DNA of 64,000 nucleotides, from positions 123,181,280 to 123,245,279 of the forward strand of contig CM036618.1 of NCBI GenBank assembly GCA_020746105.1. The letters are read 5' to 3'. The position numbers and the translations under genes were made by a program. This DNA comes from Trogon surrucura (taxonomy: Eukaryota > Chordata > Aves > Trogoniformes > Trogonidae). The notes below the pieces were generated by a model. The model was not told the DNA's origin and made no database searches. It saw nothing but the letters and a program-made list of their open reading frames with translations. The first letter of the stretch is position 1. Each line of letters opens with the position of its first letter. Of the stretch, positions 33,369 to 45,500 are shown in pieces.

Positions 33369-36329
33369 GGGACATTGAAATATTTTAATTATATACTGCA
33401 GTTAACTTTTCCAGTTAATCTTTACTGCAGTTAACTGAAGTGAGAAAATCCCAGCTGAGTCATCCCTTGCCTGTGGAGGTTTTTGCAGGTTGACTGGAGC
33501 CCGGTGATGTTGTCTCCCATCCTGCAGTAGGACAGAGGTTCAGACTAAATTGCTGTGTAGCGATCTCCCTCTCTAGCAAATAGCATGCTCAAGAAATATC
33601 ACAACACGCTTGTCCTTAGAAGGCTTTTTTTGCTTTTGATCGGAATGCTTTCTAAGCCAGAAGTTATATCTCTGTTTAATAGCGGGGTTTTTCTTCTGGA
33701 ATTTGCCATTCCCCTTTTTGAACTGAAGTGCAAAGTTTCCTTTGCAGAGAGGCTGATTTAGCCAAGCTTGGGTTGTGTGACAGCATTCTCTGCCGTTAGT
33801 CCTCCAGTCACATGCCGCAGGAACAAATGAGAAGTCGTAAATATGGGAAAGGATGTTAATACTGTCTTTATTGTGTTGGTTTGTTGATTATCTTTTTTCC
33901 CCTCTGCCCTAATCACATCTGGATGTTTCATTTAAATCACACAGTGATTTTTATCAGTGAGGTTTGCCGTGGCTGCTTGGCAAACTCTGTCCTGTTAAAG
34001 CAGTTGCTGTTCTTTTGCTTCAAGGTTAAAGTTCAGACAGCTGATGTCTCATTAAGTGGCCTGAGGAGACCTCTCATCCAGGGAGATTCATTAAAATGAG
34101 AAGCCAATTACTTGGAGGGAAGCTGTGCTGGAGCCGCTCTGTATGTCAGTGTTGGATGTGCTGGGGAGATGCCGGCTGCACTCTCTTAGGGATTACACCC
34201 GTGAGAGGCCGGCTAGTCCTAGTGAAGCAGTGGGTTAAACTCCTTGTTTTGCTCAGTTTTGCTCCCTGTGTGTTGTTATTAGCATGTTCCATGGCATCCC
34301 AGCTCATAACCTGCAGCAAGTCGGTGGTTCTGCTGGAGGACAAGAGTCTCCAGAACTCCTGAGGCCTGTGGAGCTTCCCAGGGCACGTTGGCTGGGCAGC
34401 AGCATGCAGGCAGCCACCCCAGTTGGGCTGTGGTGTGTGGTTGGCACAGTTTGGAGGGGATCCGCTAAGGGTGCCACATGAGCAACTTTGTGATAGGGGT
34501 GGGAAGAGGGACTTGTAGCCCGTGTGACAAATAAAAGTGACCAATAAATTAAATCATTGATATTGCATGAATATGGCAATTGAACATAAGTGGAGAGAGA
34601 AGGATTGGGTAGGAAGTGTTTTGAACAGCTTCACGCTTGTTTTAAAAATGAATATAGACATTGTAAAAGGCAGGGAGGGGGGGACTAGCGGTGGAAGAGT
34701 ATCGTCACCTTTGGCACTTCTTGCACAAATTTCTGACATTAAAAGCTTTTGAATTCAGCTCCACTTATTAAAATGTTTAGCTATCGTGCAATTCTTACTG
34801 TCTCATGCTCTAGGATAAATACCTGGGTTTAGCACAGGCGATGCAAACTTTGAATAAATGAGAGCAGACATGTCCCCGTTTTTGTGCTGGGAGCACAGAG
34901 AAATGTCGATGTTAAGCCAGTTTACATTTAAATTGTATCTGACACTGATGTGTGATAAATGCCTCGTGGTGTAATTGTCTGTATATTGATATTAATTTTC
35001 AGTAGTTCCTCCCATGAATCTCCTGGCCAGCTGGAAAAAATGACCTTCTACACACCCTGTATGAATTAAGATGCCCTCATCTGGGAAAACAGTTAGAGAA
35101 ATCGCTGCGCATCCCTTTGTGCCGTCGTTCCCTTTAAATGAGTCCTGACACTGAGCTTTACAGCTGATGCCATCCTTCCTGCCTCAGCCCCCGAGATATC
35201 CCTCTAAAGATATTTGACAATCTCCTTTGAATCTTAAGTGCTTTTCTAGCTCTTTGCAGAATATTATGTTCCAGGCTGTTATTTATAATCTAGCAGCGAG
35301 GGAGATGGCTGTGGCTTTTGCAGAGGTGTATTTACGTTTAGCTTGAGGTTAGCTCAATTCTTCAGCCTTGCTGAAGAATAAAAAAATCGAGTCACTTGAA
35401 GGCCCGAATTGTTGAAAGGAATGAGGCACGGCCATTCTTCTCTTGCATTGCATCTCCACCTCCGTGCACCACAAATAAGGAACAGGAAGGAAAATACTGG
35501 CTCCCTGGTTTGCTGGCACCAGAGGGATGTGTGGTGAGCTCAGTGCAACGCTGCTTTGCTCCTCTGCATGCTGCAAAGTCTCCTACACCTTGGAGGATAC
35601 CGATTTCCCTCCCAATCTGGTTTTACTAAAGTGGCACTGTTGGTTGTTGTGATGTGCGTAGCCAGAAAACTGGATTGTATACACACTTGGTAAGTTTTCC
35701 CTGCCAAACAAAAACTGGACACCAGTTACAACTTACACATATTTGTTAAATTTAAAGTCAAGATTCAATCAAGGAATCTTAACTGTGTCTGCTACATTTT
35801 GCCTAAGTGTCATCTCTTTGAGAAGCCAGTTTTATGTCCAGCTGGTATGTGCATCTTAGTAACACTTTAGGAATTAACTAGACCTCTCTGGGTTGTGGAG
35901 GTGGAATTACCTGAAAATCAGGAGCCATTTGCCTGAGGACATATCAGATCCTCAAGCAGCCTGATACTCGAGTCCCTGCAACATGACTTGGTATCCAGGA
36001 TTTTAGTGGCAATAACTGGAAATTCTCATGTGTTAGGTTTTGTCCTAAATATCCAGGTTGGGACCTGTTTTTATAATTAAGATTTTGCTTTTGGGGCATG
36101 AACAGTATCTTTCTTGTTTCAGTTTCCTGGATATTCTGGATGATCAAGGCATATATGAGAGACTGTACGCTCCTGTTACTGCAGGTTTATCGTATTTGCT
36201 GCATGTACAGATTTCTTTCCTTACTGATTCTTTTTCATTCTTGCTGTTTTTTATGCATTATATTCTAGGTTGGCCTTGACCACGTGAAAGAAAATGCAGT
36301 GCTGAGGTCCAGTATGACACAAGAAGTTA

Positions 36330-36457
36330 GTGTATTCTTTTGTTTGTTTGTAGGTAAGTTGAATTCTGGTGAGGTCCCTCATTAATGATTTACAGACAAA
36401 AATACAGAGCTTAAAAGAGAGAAGTAGAAATAAGCTAACCCTGTGAGATCTGCAAAC
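36330..36457 (+). promoter_or_regulatory. Likely HAO1 core promoter and short 5' UTR
   Basis: No CpG island. ATTAATGATTTAC at 36381-36393 matches the HNF1 consensus GTTAATNATTAAC at all but two specified positions. A TATA-like TTAAAAG at 36411-36417 lies 41-47 bases before the start codon, so transcription could begin around 36440. A liver transcription-factor site plus a weak TATA suits HAO1, which is mainly expressed in liver. The start site itself is not visible. Confidence 0.45.
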
Positions 36458-36594
36458 ATGTCTGAAAAACCAGTTTGCATTGCTGATTTTGAAGAATATG
36501 CAAAAAAATTTCTCCCCAAATCAGTGTATGATTATTACCGATCTGGAGCAGATGACCAGGAAACGTTAGCAGATAACGTAGCAGCATTTTCAAG
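36458..36594 (+). CDS. HAO1: HAO1 exon 1: N-terminus with substrate Tyr26
   Basis: Codes residues 1-45 and two bases of R46. [20 protein letters not shown] is the family's N-terminal helix motif and contains Y26, which binds the substrate carboxylate. The start has A at -3 and matches human length exactly. Donor AG|gtaggt. Confidence 0.96.
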
Positions 36595-39500
36595 GTAGGT
36601 GGATGATTTAAGGCTGGGGTGGGAGGTAGGGGGTGTAAATTCTGCTTTATTAGTAGATGTGGTGTGATAATAAATTTTTTTTCTGCGTGAACAAAACTCA
36701 ATTTTTCTGAAACTTTTTTTGGTCTCTTATCAAAAAGACTCTCAAATAATTCCTTTCCAGAACAATCGTTTCCCCCCCCTTTCACTCCTCCATCTAACGT
36801 TTTCTGTCAAAAAGCAGTCCCTAAAACCCATTAGCATCTTTTTAGCTTCACCTGCATTTTATTTCTTCTGTTAACATAAATTCCCTAAAGAGTCCTTCAG
36901 CTCTACTATTTAATCAGCTGATGAAACTATAATTTCTGCATTTTGGGTTATAATGCTAGCGATGGGTTTTTGTGATGTAATTGTACTTTTTAAGTCAGTT
37001 TTGCCTTTGCCTTTTTCTTCCTAAACTGAATTAGTTACGCAGCCTTCCCTGGGTAAGTGCTTGTACAGCATTGCTAGATCGGAGCTGCATAGCTTAGCAG
37101 AAAGGAATTGCGTATCCTGCCTCCAGAGTGAGTCCTGAAAGCCAGGGCTCAGTCCTGGGTGGCCAAGCTGTGCCTGGGGGGTTTCCAGCAGGAGGACAGC
37201 TTTTCACAAGGAAATATTGTAAAAGACGGGAACTGTTATAAACCAGTTTGGACTTAGACTGGCCCCCTGAACTGTTGTCAAAACCTGGACTCAGGTTAAC
37301 TTTTATCTTGAAACTACAAGTTCAACACAAAATCAGTCAGCGTTTGCTGCCAGGTCTGGTGGAAGAGTGTCAAAGCTCCCATCAAATCACTTAAGGTCCA
37401 CCATGCCCTGAATCTCTGCCCCCAGAACGTCAGTCCAAGCGCTGCAGAGTTAAGGAGGCAGCTGGAGGCTGAGCCCCTCAGCCTGCCTGAGCCCTGTCTA
37501 ACTGCTTAAACAGCTGCTGCCTTCTCTTTCCTTTGCGTGTTGTGTTGGTGCAGACATTTAACTCCCCCTCCCTGCACTTGTCTCTGCTAATCTCTGAAGG
37601 CTTTGTCTTTAATCGTTCTGAGTCTGACAAACTGAAACAAGATTTTTCCAATTTCTTTAGTCTTTTTCCCACCCCACTTTGCTTTTGTGCTGTAGAGCAG
37701 TGCTCCTACTTACTGCTCCCATTGCCTTCTCGTGGGCTGTTAGCGGTTCAGCTGGAAATCCTGCACAATTTTCAAGCCGTAGGAAGCTCAGTGGCAATTT
37801 GTTTAGCGGTATCTCAAAGGTCGGATGGCAGAAATCAGCTCAGAACCTTGGTTTTAGGGATGTGTATATAAAAGCTTTGTCATGTTAGGAGAAGAAGAAA
37901 ACTAACTTCCACTGTGACTGTTTATTCCAGACCTTGTAGCTCCATACAGAAGCCCTCATCGTGGAGTGGAAATCCCCTTATGCTTGTTCTGCTCAAATAC
38001 AAGCTGAAGGACTGCTCTGGCTCTCAGGAGCTAAGTAGGAGCAGGAGGGCATGTAGTAGCACTCACCTAATTTTTATATATATATATATATATATAGAAA
38101 AAAAATTTTTTTTTAATACTTCCAGATGCTGTAATGTTATTTGCTCTCATAAAACCAAAATGAGATGTTAAGCAAAATAAACTGTAGAAAGAGTGAACTG
38201 TTTACTACTAACAGCTACACTTATGATTTAAACACAAGTTGGATCTAATCTGCCAAGAGACAGGCTAACAAAAAGCTGGCTGCACCCACTTGCTGTTCTG
38301 GTAGTAGCGGGGCCAAATGTTAACAGTGAGATAAGAGCAGCTCTGCTGTGAAGCTGCTTCCCACCATGAGGACGGGTTCCTCTGATAAGACAACCTCCTC
38401 ACATCGGACTATTCACACATGGAGTTCTGGCTCACCTCATCTTTCCTGGCATCTTCTATCACATTTTCAATAAAAGCCTCCAGGTTTAGGCATTCAAAAG
38501 CATGGAGCTTGCAGGCAGCCTAGAACTGAAGAAGATACTAATTAGCAGTGCCTTGAACACCCTGAGATACTAAAAATAAAATTAAATGCAAGTCCTGCTG
38601 TGGCTAAAAGGGTGCTGGGTTCCTGGCCCTCCGCAGTGAAGGTATGAAGGGGATAGAAGCTGTGTTTCTGTCTTTGCTCCCCTTTGTATATTTTTCTTAA
38701 AGAAAACAGGATCTAATTTCTGATGTAGCTTTAGGCCATTTAAACATTTCCAAAAAGGCAGTTGCTCTGCAAGACTTGACAATGGACTTTATTAAATCAG
38801 CAAACACCACAACTTTTTGACAGCCCGAGAGAGGTTGTGGGGCAGAAATGTTTAAGCCAAAGCTTTGCTTTTCTGTTCCTCTATGTTTCTGTCTCTTCCT
38901 GGGTGTCCATGAAAGCACAGAAATGTGATGATGTGCTGGTGGTTGCCCAGCAGATCGGTGGGAGAGCTGGGATCAGAGCCGGAAACCCAGCTCCCCTGGA
39001 GAGACCCCTCCTTTCTGGTGGCTGCAGTGCCAGTACAGACATCCCAGGGAGGATGGGCATCACCTCAAATCATCGGCAGGAGTTTCCCAGCCTTACCTGC
39101 ATGAAGTGGGAATGATTCAGGGCTGGAGCACGGATGTAGCGATTTACAGCTTTGTGGGCAGATGTGCTCTTTTATCTGTCCATAACAAGAGGGAGATGAG
39201 AGTAAAGGCAGTCAGAGTTAAATCAGCTCTTTAGTGGCACTGGGAAAACATAAGTAATTCCTGACTTTCCTAGTGCCTTTCTGTACCCACCTGGTTGCTA
39301 ACTGAAATATTCCCAGGAAGCTGTGGGCACTTGCTGCTTGCAGCCAGAGGGACCCTCCTCTCTGCAAAGGTGAGCCACGTTGATGAGCCGTTGATCCTTT
39401 TTGGAAGCACACAAGGCACGCGGGATGCTGCCATTACCAGTTTGTTAAACCACGTTTGCAACAGCTTCCTGGCAATGCGTCTAGGAAAGGTAGAAACATG

Positions 39501-42500
39501 GTATAAAATCTTCACAATATTTTGTTTTTTAAGACCTGTTTGGCAGAAGCGACTTTTAAAGTATTTCTTTTTTTTCTTTGGTGCTGTGGGGAGAAGCGTG
39601 ACCACTTCTCACTCTGTCTCACAGACCTTGTGTGTCTCTGAGCATGTAACTGTTTGTTTTTTCTTTTTACCTGTTCCTGAGCACAGGTCATGGGTAAAGA
39701 TGGACTTTACACTCCTAAGCACCAAAGTCAGATGACTCTGTGGAAGAAACAAGTATGTTTGGCTTCATTTTCCCATTGATTTTCACTGTCAGAAGCTCAC
39801 AGTGTTCAGCCTAATTAAAAAAAAAACATTTGCAGTTTAACTATTTGTAGATATATGTATACATGTTTATGCTTAAATGGAAGAGAATAAAGCATGAAAC
39901 TGAACCAGAAGCATGAATTGTTAGCCCGTACCATTGCAGTGCAATAGTATCTGGTTGAGCAAGACTTCTGGGACGGATTGTATTTGGAGAAAAATCAGTG
40001 TTGGATTGGTCTGTGAGCTCTTTACTTGTTGATGACAGAATGGTTGCATTTATGGAGAAACAAATAGATTATTATTAAGGACAGATCTAGCAAGTGAATA
40101 GTTGTGTTGCAATACCTGTGGAACCGCCCATGCAATTTTTGGAGCAGCGCAATCCACTTCCATTTGATTACAGAACAAATGTCCTGGCCTTTAGACAGCA
40201 CAGGAGCTTTAACGTACTTTGGACCTGTAATCAGATACCAGAGTATAAAATGCCTCCAAAAAGCTGGATGAAGTTAACACCACATACAGTGACTCTCCTC
40301 TACTTTCCACTTCTGGGGTCGAGGTTGAAGCGGAGAACCAGAACTCGTGTTTCAGCATCAGTGTGTTCTTGCTACAGCCAGATAATTTTTTTTTTTTTTT
40401 TAGTCATGGTTTTCAAATGATGTGGAGCTGGCACTGATGTGAGGCATTAAGGCCAGAAAAGATGATTTGGGATGTCAACATGTGCTACTCCCTGTAGTGT
40501 CTGACTGTATTCACCGTGCATTCGCTCTGTGTCTTCAAATGCTGCATGTCCTTCTTGCACCATGTCTGCCAGTGAAGTTCACTCTCAAGTTGTCGAGGAG
40601 TGAAGGAGCCTGGATGGAGAATAGATTTTATGACAAGGTCAGGATGTTTTTAGCTTGATGGCATTCAAGAAATCAATCTGAAATCTCCCCTCTTGGCATT
40701 TAATGAAGGGGAACATCCATGTGTGTAGGAATATGTTTCTCCTAATCTGCCATGACGTGTTCTGCTGCTGACTCCCCAGTGGCCTTTGGAGAAGATGCAT
40801 TTTGTGACACTTACAAGGAACAGCAATCACTTCTTAATACTAAAGACGGCATTAACGAGTATATTTTGCAAACACATCCTTGTCTTATAGCTAGGTATTA
40901 AGGCAGTTAAAAGGACCTGGCATGTGAATAATTTAAATATTGGTTTAAAAAGCAAGCCTGAGAGTGTGACTGGGGTCAAGCAAGCATGTGAAGTTGTAGC
41001 AGGAGAGAAAAGGAAAGGAATGCTTGTAATAATAAGTTAGTTACATTTCTGCAGTGTCTTTCACCCTGGATTCGCAGAGCACTGCGGTAAGAGTTGCTGT
41101 GTGGATGGCAAGACCCCCTGGGAGAGAAAATTGATTTTGCTTAAGTAGAAGCAGCTGTTGCTCAGCCTTGCACAGCATCAGCACCTGCCCCTTTTGAGGG
41201 GAAGGGAAGTTGTATGGGAGATGAAGGCAGCAAAGTGGGTCAGAGTTGGGTTGGGGATTTGTCTGAGCAGTGCCATGTTTCCAAAGCAAGATGGGGTTTT
41301 ATTTGAAGAGTGTAGTACTAAGGTAGTGATCCCTTTGGATGTTTTTTTGTGAGACCCAGTAAATACTCAGTTATGAGTATTGTCTTGTTGTTGGTCGAGA
41401 GGATGCGACCTGATGAGATGTGAGGGCAAGAGAAGCTGCAGAAGATGTTGGAAGAGATGTTAATGTTTAAAGCCCAGTGCTGATGAGCCTGTGGAGCCCA
41501 AAAAGCTCATGGATGGAGTAATTTGATGGTAAGTAAAGGTGGGTGGGAAGGAGGCTCTTTATCTCCACCTGAAATAGCATAATTTTCTCACATACACTAC
41601 TGGGAGGATTTATGCTTTTTCTTTCTCTTCCCAGGTAAAAGCACTACAGAAATGTTGGTGCTTCAGGACTGACTCTCGTATGTGTGCTTTGAGATGTCAG
41701 TGGTTTGCACCAGCTAAAATTCTGATGAGTCCGGGACTGTAGAGAAACTAAGGCTGGGGAAGAGGGAGATACTTCACATCCTTACACTTTTGAGTTTGAC
41801 TGCAAAGCTGAGCAAGGTCATGAAAGGACTTCTTGTTTTCTTTGTTTGCTGGGAAGAGATGCCTCGGAGCTGGGAGAAATCCTTCAGAATGAGGATTAGG
41901 AAGAAAGGGGGAGGAAAAAAAGCCATGTTTTCTTTGTTCCACCCTGAGCCCGTCCTCCCCTGAAGAATAACAAACCGATAGAATAGCATGAAAACAAGTC
42001 TGAGGAGATATGCTCACACTGTGTGTCTTGGCATTGAATGATACAGCTGATTTCCACAGCGTCTCCTACCAAGCATCATAACTGTCTTTCTCCTCCCTGG
42101 GGAGTGCTTCCTGGAGAGCTGGCGTGGCTCCATGCTCTAGGGCTTCAGAAATTTGGGTCTTGCCCTGGCTTTGTACCAGGCTTCCTGTGGAAATATCTCT
42201 CTACCTTTATATGAAATTAAGAGATTCTGTCTTGTCTTTTTTTATTATTTTTATTCTAAGCTGTCAGCTTAATATGCAAGCTCAAGCTGATCGCTGCTTG
42301 CTGTCAGAGCATAGTCTGAGGGTAACAGCAGTTCTGGTTGCTATCTCCATGCTAAAATTAATAGTATTATGAGTCTCGGGTATTCTAGTGCTGAGATAGT
42401 TGGGTTCAGCAGTATTAGAGCTTAAGTTTTTAATTATTTTCTGTAATCAAAATTCAATAGCCATCAGGGTCCTTTCAGGGGGAGGAATGCCTTAGTGAGA

Positions 42501-45500
42501 GGTTGGTGGGTACCCTGGTGCACCTGGCAAGGGAGCCTTTGGCTGAGCTCAGTGCACACGGGTGTGGAGAGGCAGCCCCTGCTCTTGCACACCCTCTTCT
42601 GGCTTCTGCTAACAACGGCTACACTGCAGCACTGCGTGGATGGTGAGGAAAAGTCGAATTTCACCAGTATCCTCGGCAATGAACCCGATTAGTAAAGGTT
42701 TGGATACCATGGTGTCATCTAGTGGTCCCCATAAGAGGGATCATGATCCTGTAATGCTGCTGATGGGAAGAGGAAAAAAAAGAAAAAGATAAATTTCTGT
42801 ACATGTGAGCATGGAACATGTGGTGTCCAGCTGCAATCAGTTGGCATTTCAGATTAGGTGTGGTTTAGTTTGTTTTGGAGTCAGATTCTGTTTGTACCCG
42901 AGCTGAATCCCCAAGTGGGGATTAAAGTCCAGCTCGGGGTTGATGTGGTTTCTGGTGGGCACGTTGAAAAGCAAAGTGAGGTCAGGAACGGTTGAGCAGA
43001 TGCTGGGCGATGTCATTCAAGGACTAGACCATAACTCGCCCTACTGGGAAAGCAGTTGTGCTACTTGGTCTTTTCCTGCACCACATTACAGTGGCCACGT
43101 TTGGTCTTTTCCTGGAAGCCTGGAGTCCCTGCGGTACGATGGACTGTCCCTGGGGCTGCAGCTGTCGTCCCAGGGGCTACATATTGCGCAATGGCTGACG
43201 ACTGCTGGGGACAGGACCTCTCTGAGTGCAGTTACTCAGTCTGTGTGCCAGCAGAGATGCGGTACAGTGAATTTACATGCACCTGTGAGCTGAGAAAACC
43301 TGGAACAGCCATCCTGCCCAGCTGCTTCCCACATGGCAGCTTGTTTCCATGTAGTTTTGCTGCAGACACCCATAGCACAGGGACAGAGAAGGCTAAACAT
43401 GCTGACCAGGCTATTTTTCTAGAAAAATTCTGCATATTTTAGCTCCTTAGTCCACCAAAGGAGTCACTGGGGGGGGCTAATGTCTTCATCTATTCCTGTA
43501 CACTGTCATCCAGTTATACCCCAAAGCTTTTGGGGAGGCTGAGACTCACAATGAACTTTATTATTTTGCAGGTCCTGTCTTTTCTTTTAAATTATACCAG
43601 CCAATAATGTTCAAAGGCTCTTTACCTCTTTCACCTTCCATGGGTTTTGCTCCCTTCTGGCTTTGTGCATTTTGCAGATCCTGCTGCAGCTCTGGGTCGT
43701 GCAGCAAAGTTCTCCAGCCCCAGTGCAGCCTCCCTGGTCCTGGTGCCTTGTGCAGCTTCTTCCCCTCTGGCATTCTCCTGACAGCAGGAAAAACGCCTCT
43801 CGGCCAGTAGGAACTGTAAATAGCCCTAATAGTGCAGGCTTTTTTCTTCTCATTATTTGTCTCTGTGTAGATGGAAGCTGTACCCTCGGGTGCTCAGGGA
43901 TGTGTCAGTAATGGACCTGTCAACCTCGGTTTTGGGGCAGAAGATCAGCATGCCGGTGTGCGTCGGAGCGACTGCGATGCAACGCATGGCTCACGCAGAC
44001 GGGGAGACAGCCACTGCTAAAGGTAAACCGTGCCAAGTGTCTGTCCCCTCCACGAGTGAGTTGGAGGGGAACAGAGTAATACTGTGCCTGCGGGTTGTGA
44101 AGCCCGGCTTGGTTTCTTGCTTCTGACGCTGTGACATGGAAGGTGTTGAGTCGCTTCTGAGGTTTGTTCTTGGGGTTGTTTTTCTCCATTTCCCTTTGCC
44201 TGTTTTGTGTGTGGGTTTCCCCTCACCGTGAAACGGGGGAGAGAAGTGCAGTGTGTAAGAGGGCAATCATTTGTAAAAAATACAGAATTGTAGACTACAT
44301 CTCTCTCTGTCTTTCTGTACATTCTATAAATATAACTATATATATTGTCACATTAACATTCTTCGCTCATCTGGGAAAAACAGCCGCTTTGAAGAGATCT
44401 CTTGGAGAGCATCCCAGCGAGCCAGTGAGATAAGGGCCCCTCTGGGCTAGATGCTGCACAAAGATGTTGCCAGCATGGAGGCTGCAGCCTAAAAAGCTGC
44501 GAGAAATGGGACGTTAAGCAGAATTCGGGTGTGAAATGGTTTCTTACTCCTTTAACCCAAGCTGCAGGATGACATAATAGGTTGCACAGTTGGCCAGTTG
44601 TGTATAAATAGTATTGGCAGGTGTGTTTCAGTGCTCCAGCACTGAATGAAAAAGGATACAAAACCTGAATAGGCAATATATTTTTTTTTTCAAGAAAAAT
44701 AATCCTGTGCATGGTCGAGCTATTCATCTAACAGCATTTCCATGGCTGATGCAGCAAATCCCGGTGTGAAGTGAGTCTAATTATTGGCCCCGCAGTGGGA
44801 GCTGGTCCCAATTCTCATTAAAAGCCGCGTCACTGTGATGTGCCCCATTGATGGGCTGCAGTGCGACTCCAACAGCAATCTCTGTAAAAGCGGATTTTTC
44901 CAATTTTATGCCCCAGTGGGGGATACGGTTTTCCCCTTCGCAAGAGATTTACTAGGAAGGCAGAGACTATGCCTGTTGAATGTGCAGGGACGCTCCACAC
45001 GATGGAGCTCGAATCCCTTGAATCGGTTTGCAAAGCAGCGGCTGGTGGGACGCTTTGGTGCTGTCCTGTCCTTTGGCAGCGCTTACGGATTATTTCTGGC
45101 CCAGGTTGTGCTGGGAGGAGACTCTGAAGCATTATACCATTAAGTGCAAACACATTAACGCCATGTTAACAGCGAGGTTCGAAACACACAAAATTCAGGA
45201 TGTTCCTTAGCAAAAACTCCCAGCGATACCATGGCCCCACCACGTTTTAAGGCATAAATCTATAATGGCATGTAAAGTTGAGCGGTACAATAAGGCTGAC
45301 TACTAGACTGAGTTATGGCTGCAGCAGATAATTTAATTCTGGGATTTCCTGATTTTTGCGCACTTACATTTTCGAATTTTAACACGTCGTTGCATTTAAT
45401 GTTCTCGGTTTTTTGAGCTTGATGTACTGGCAACAGTTTGAATATGTGGTCAAATAAACATATCCATCGAAATTGGTAATCCTTCTTCGCTTTCAAGAGA

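Larger units (their letters stand above)
29771..36329. other. Spacer between TMX4 and HAO1
   Basis: No gene recognised. Holds three minus-strand retroposon pieces (31854-31920, 32055-32205, 33201-33368). Open frames such as 30686-31159 on the minus strand show no family features. Paired AATAAA hexamers at 34530-34535 and 34543-34548 could end an unseen transcript. Confidence 0.7.
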
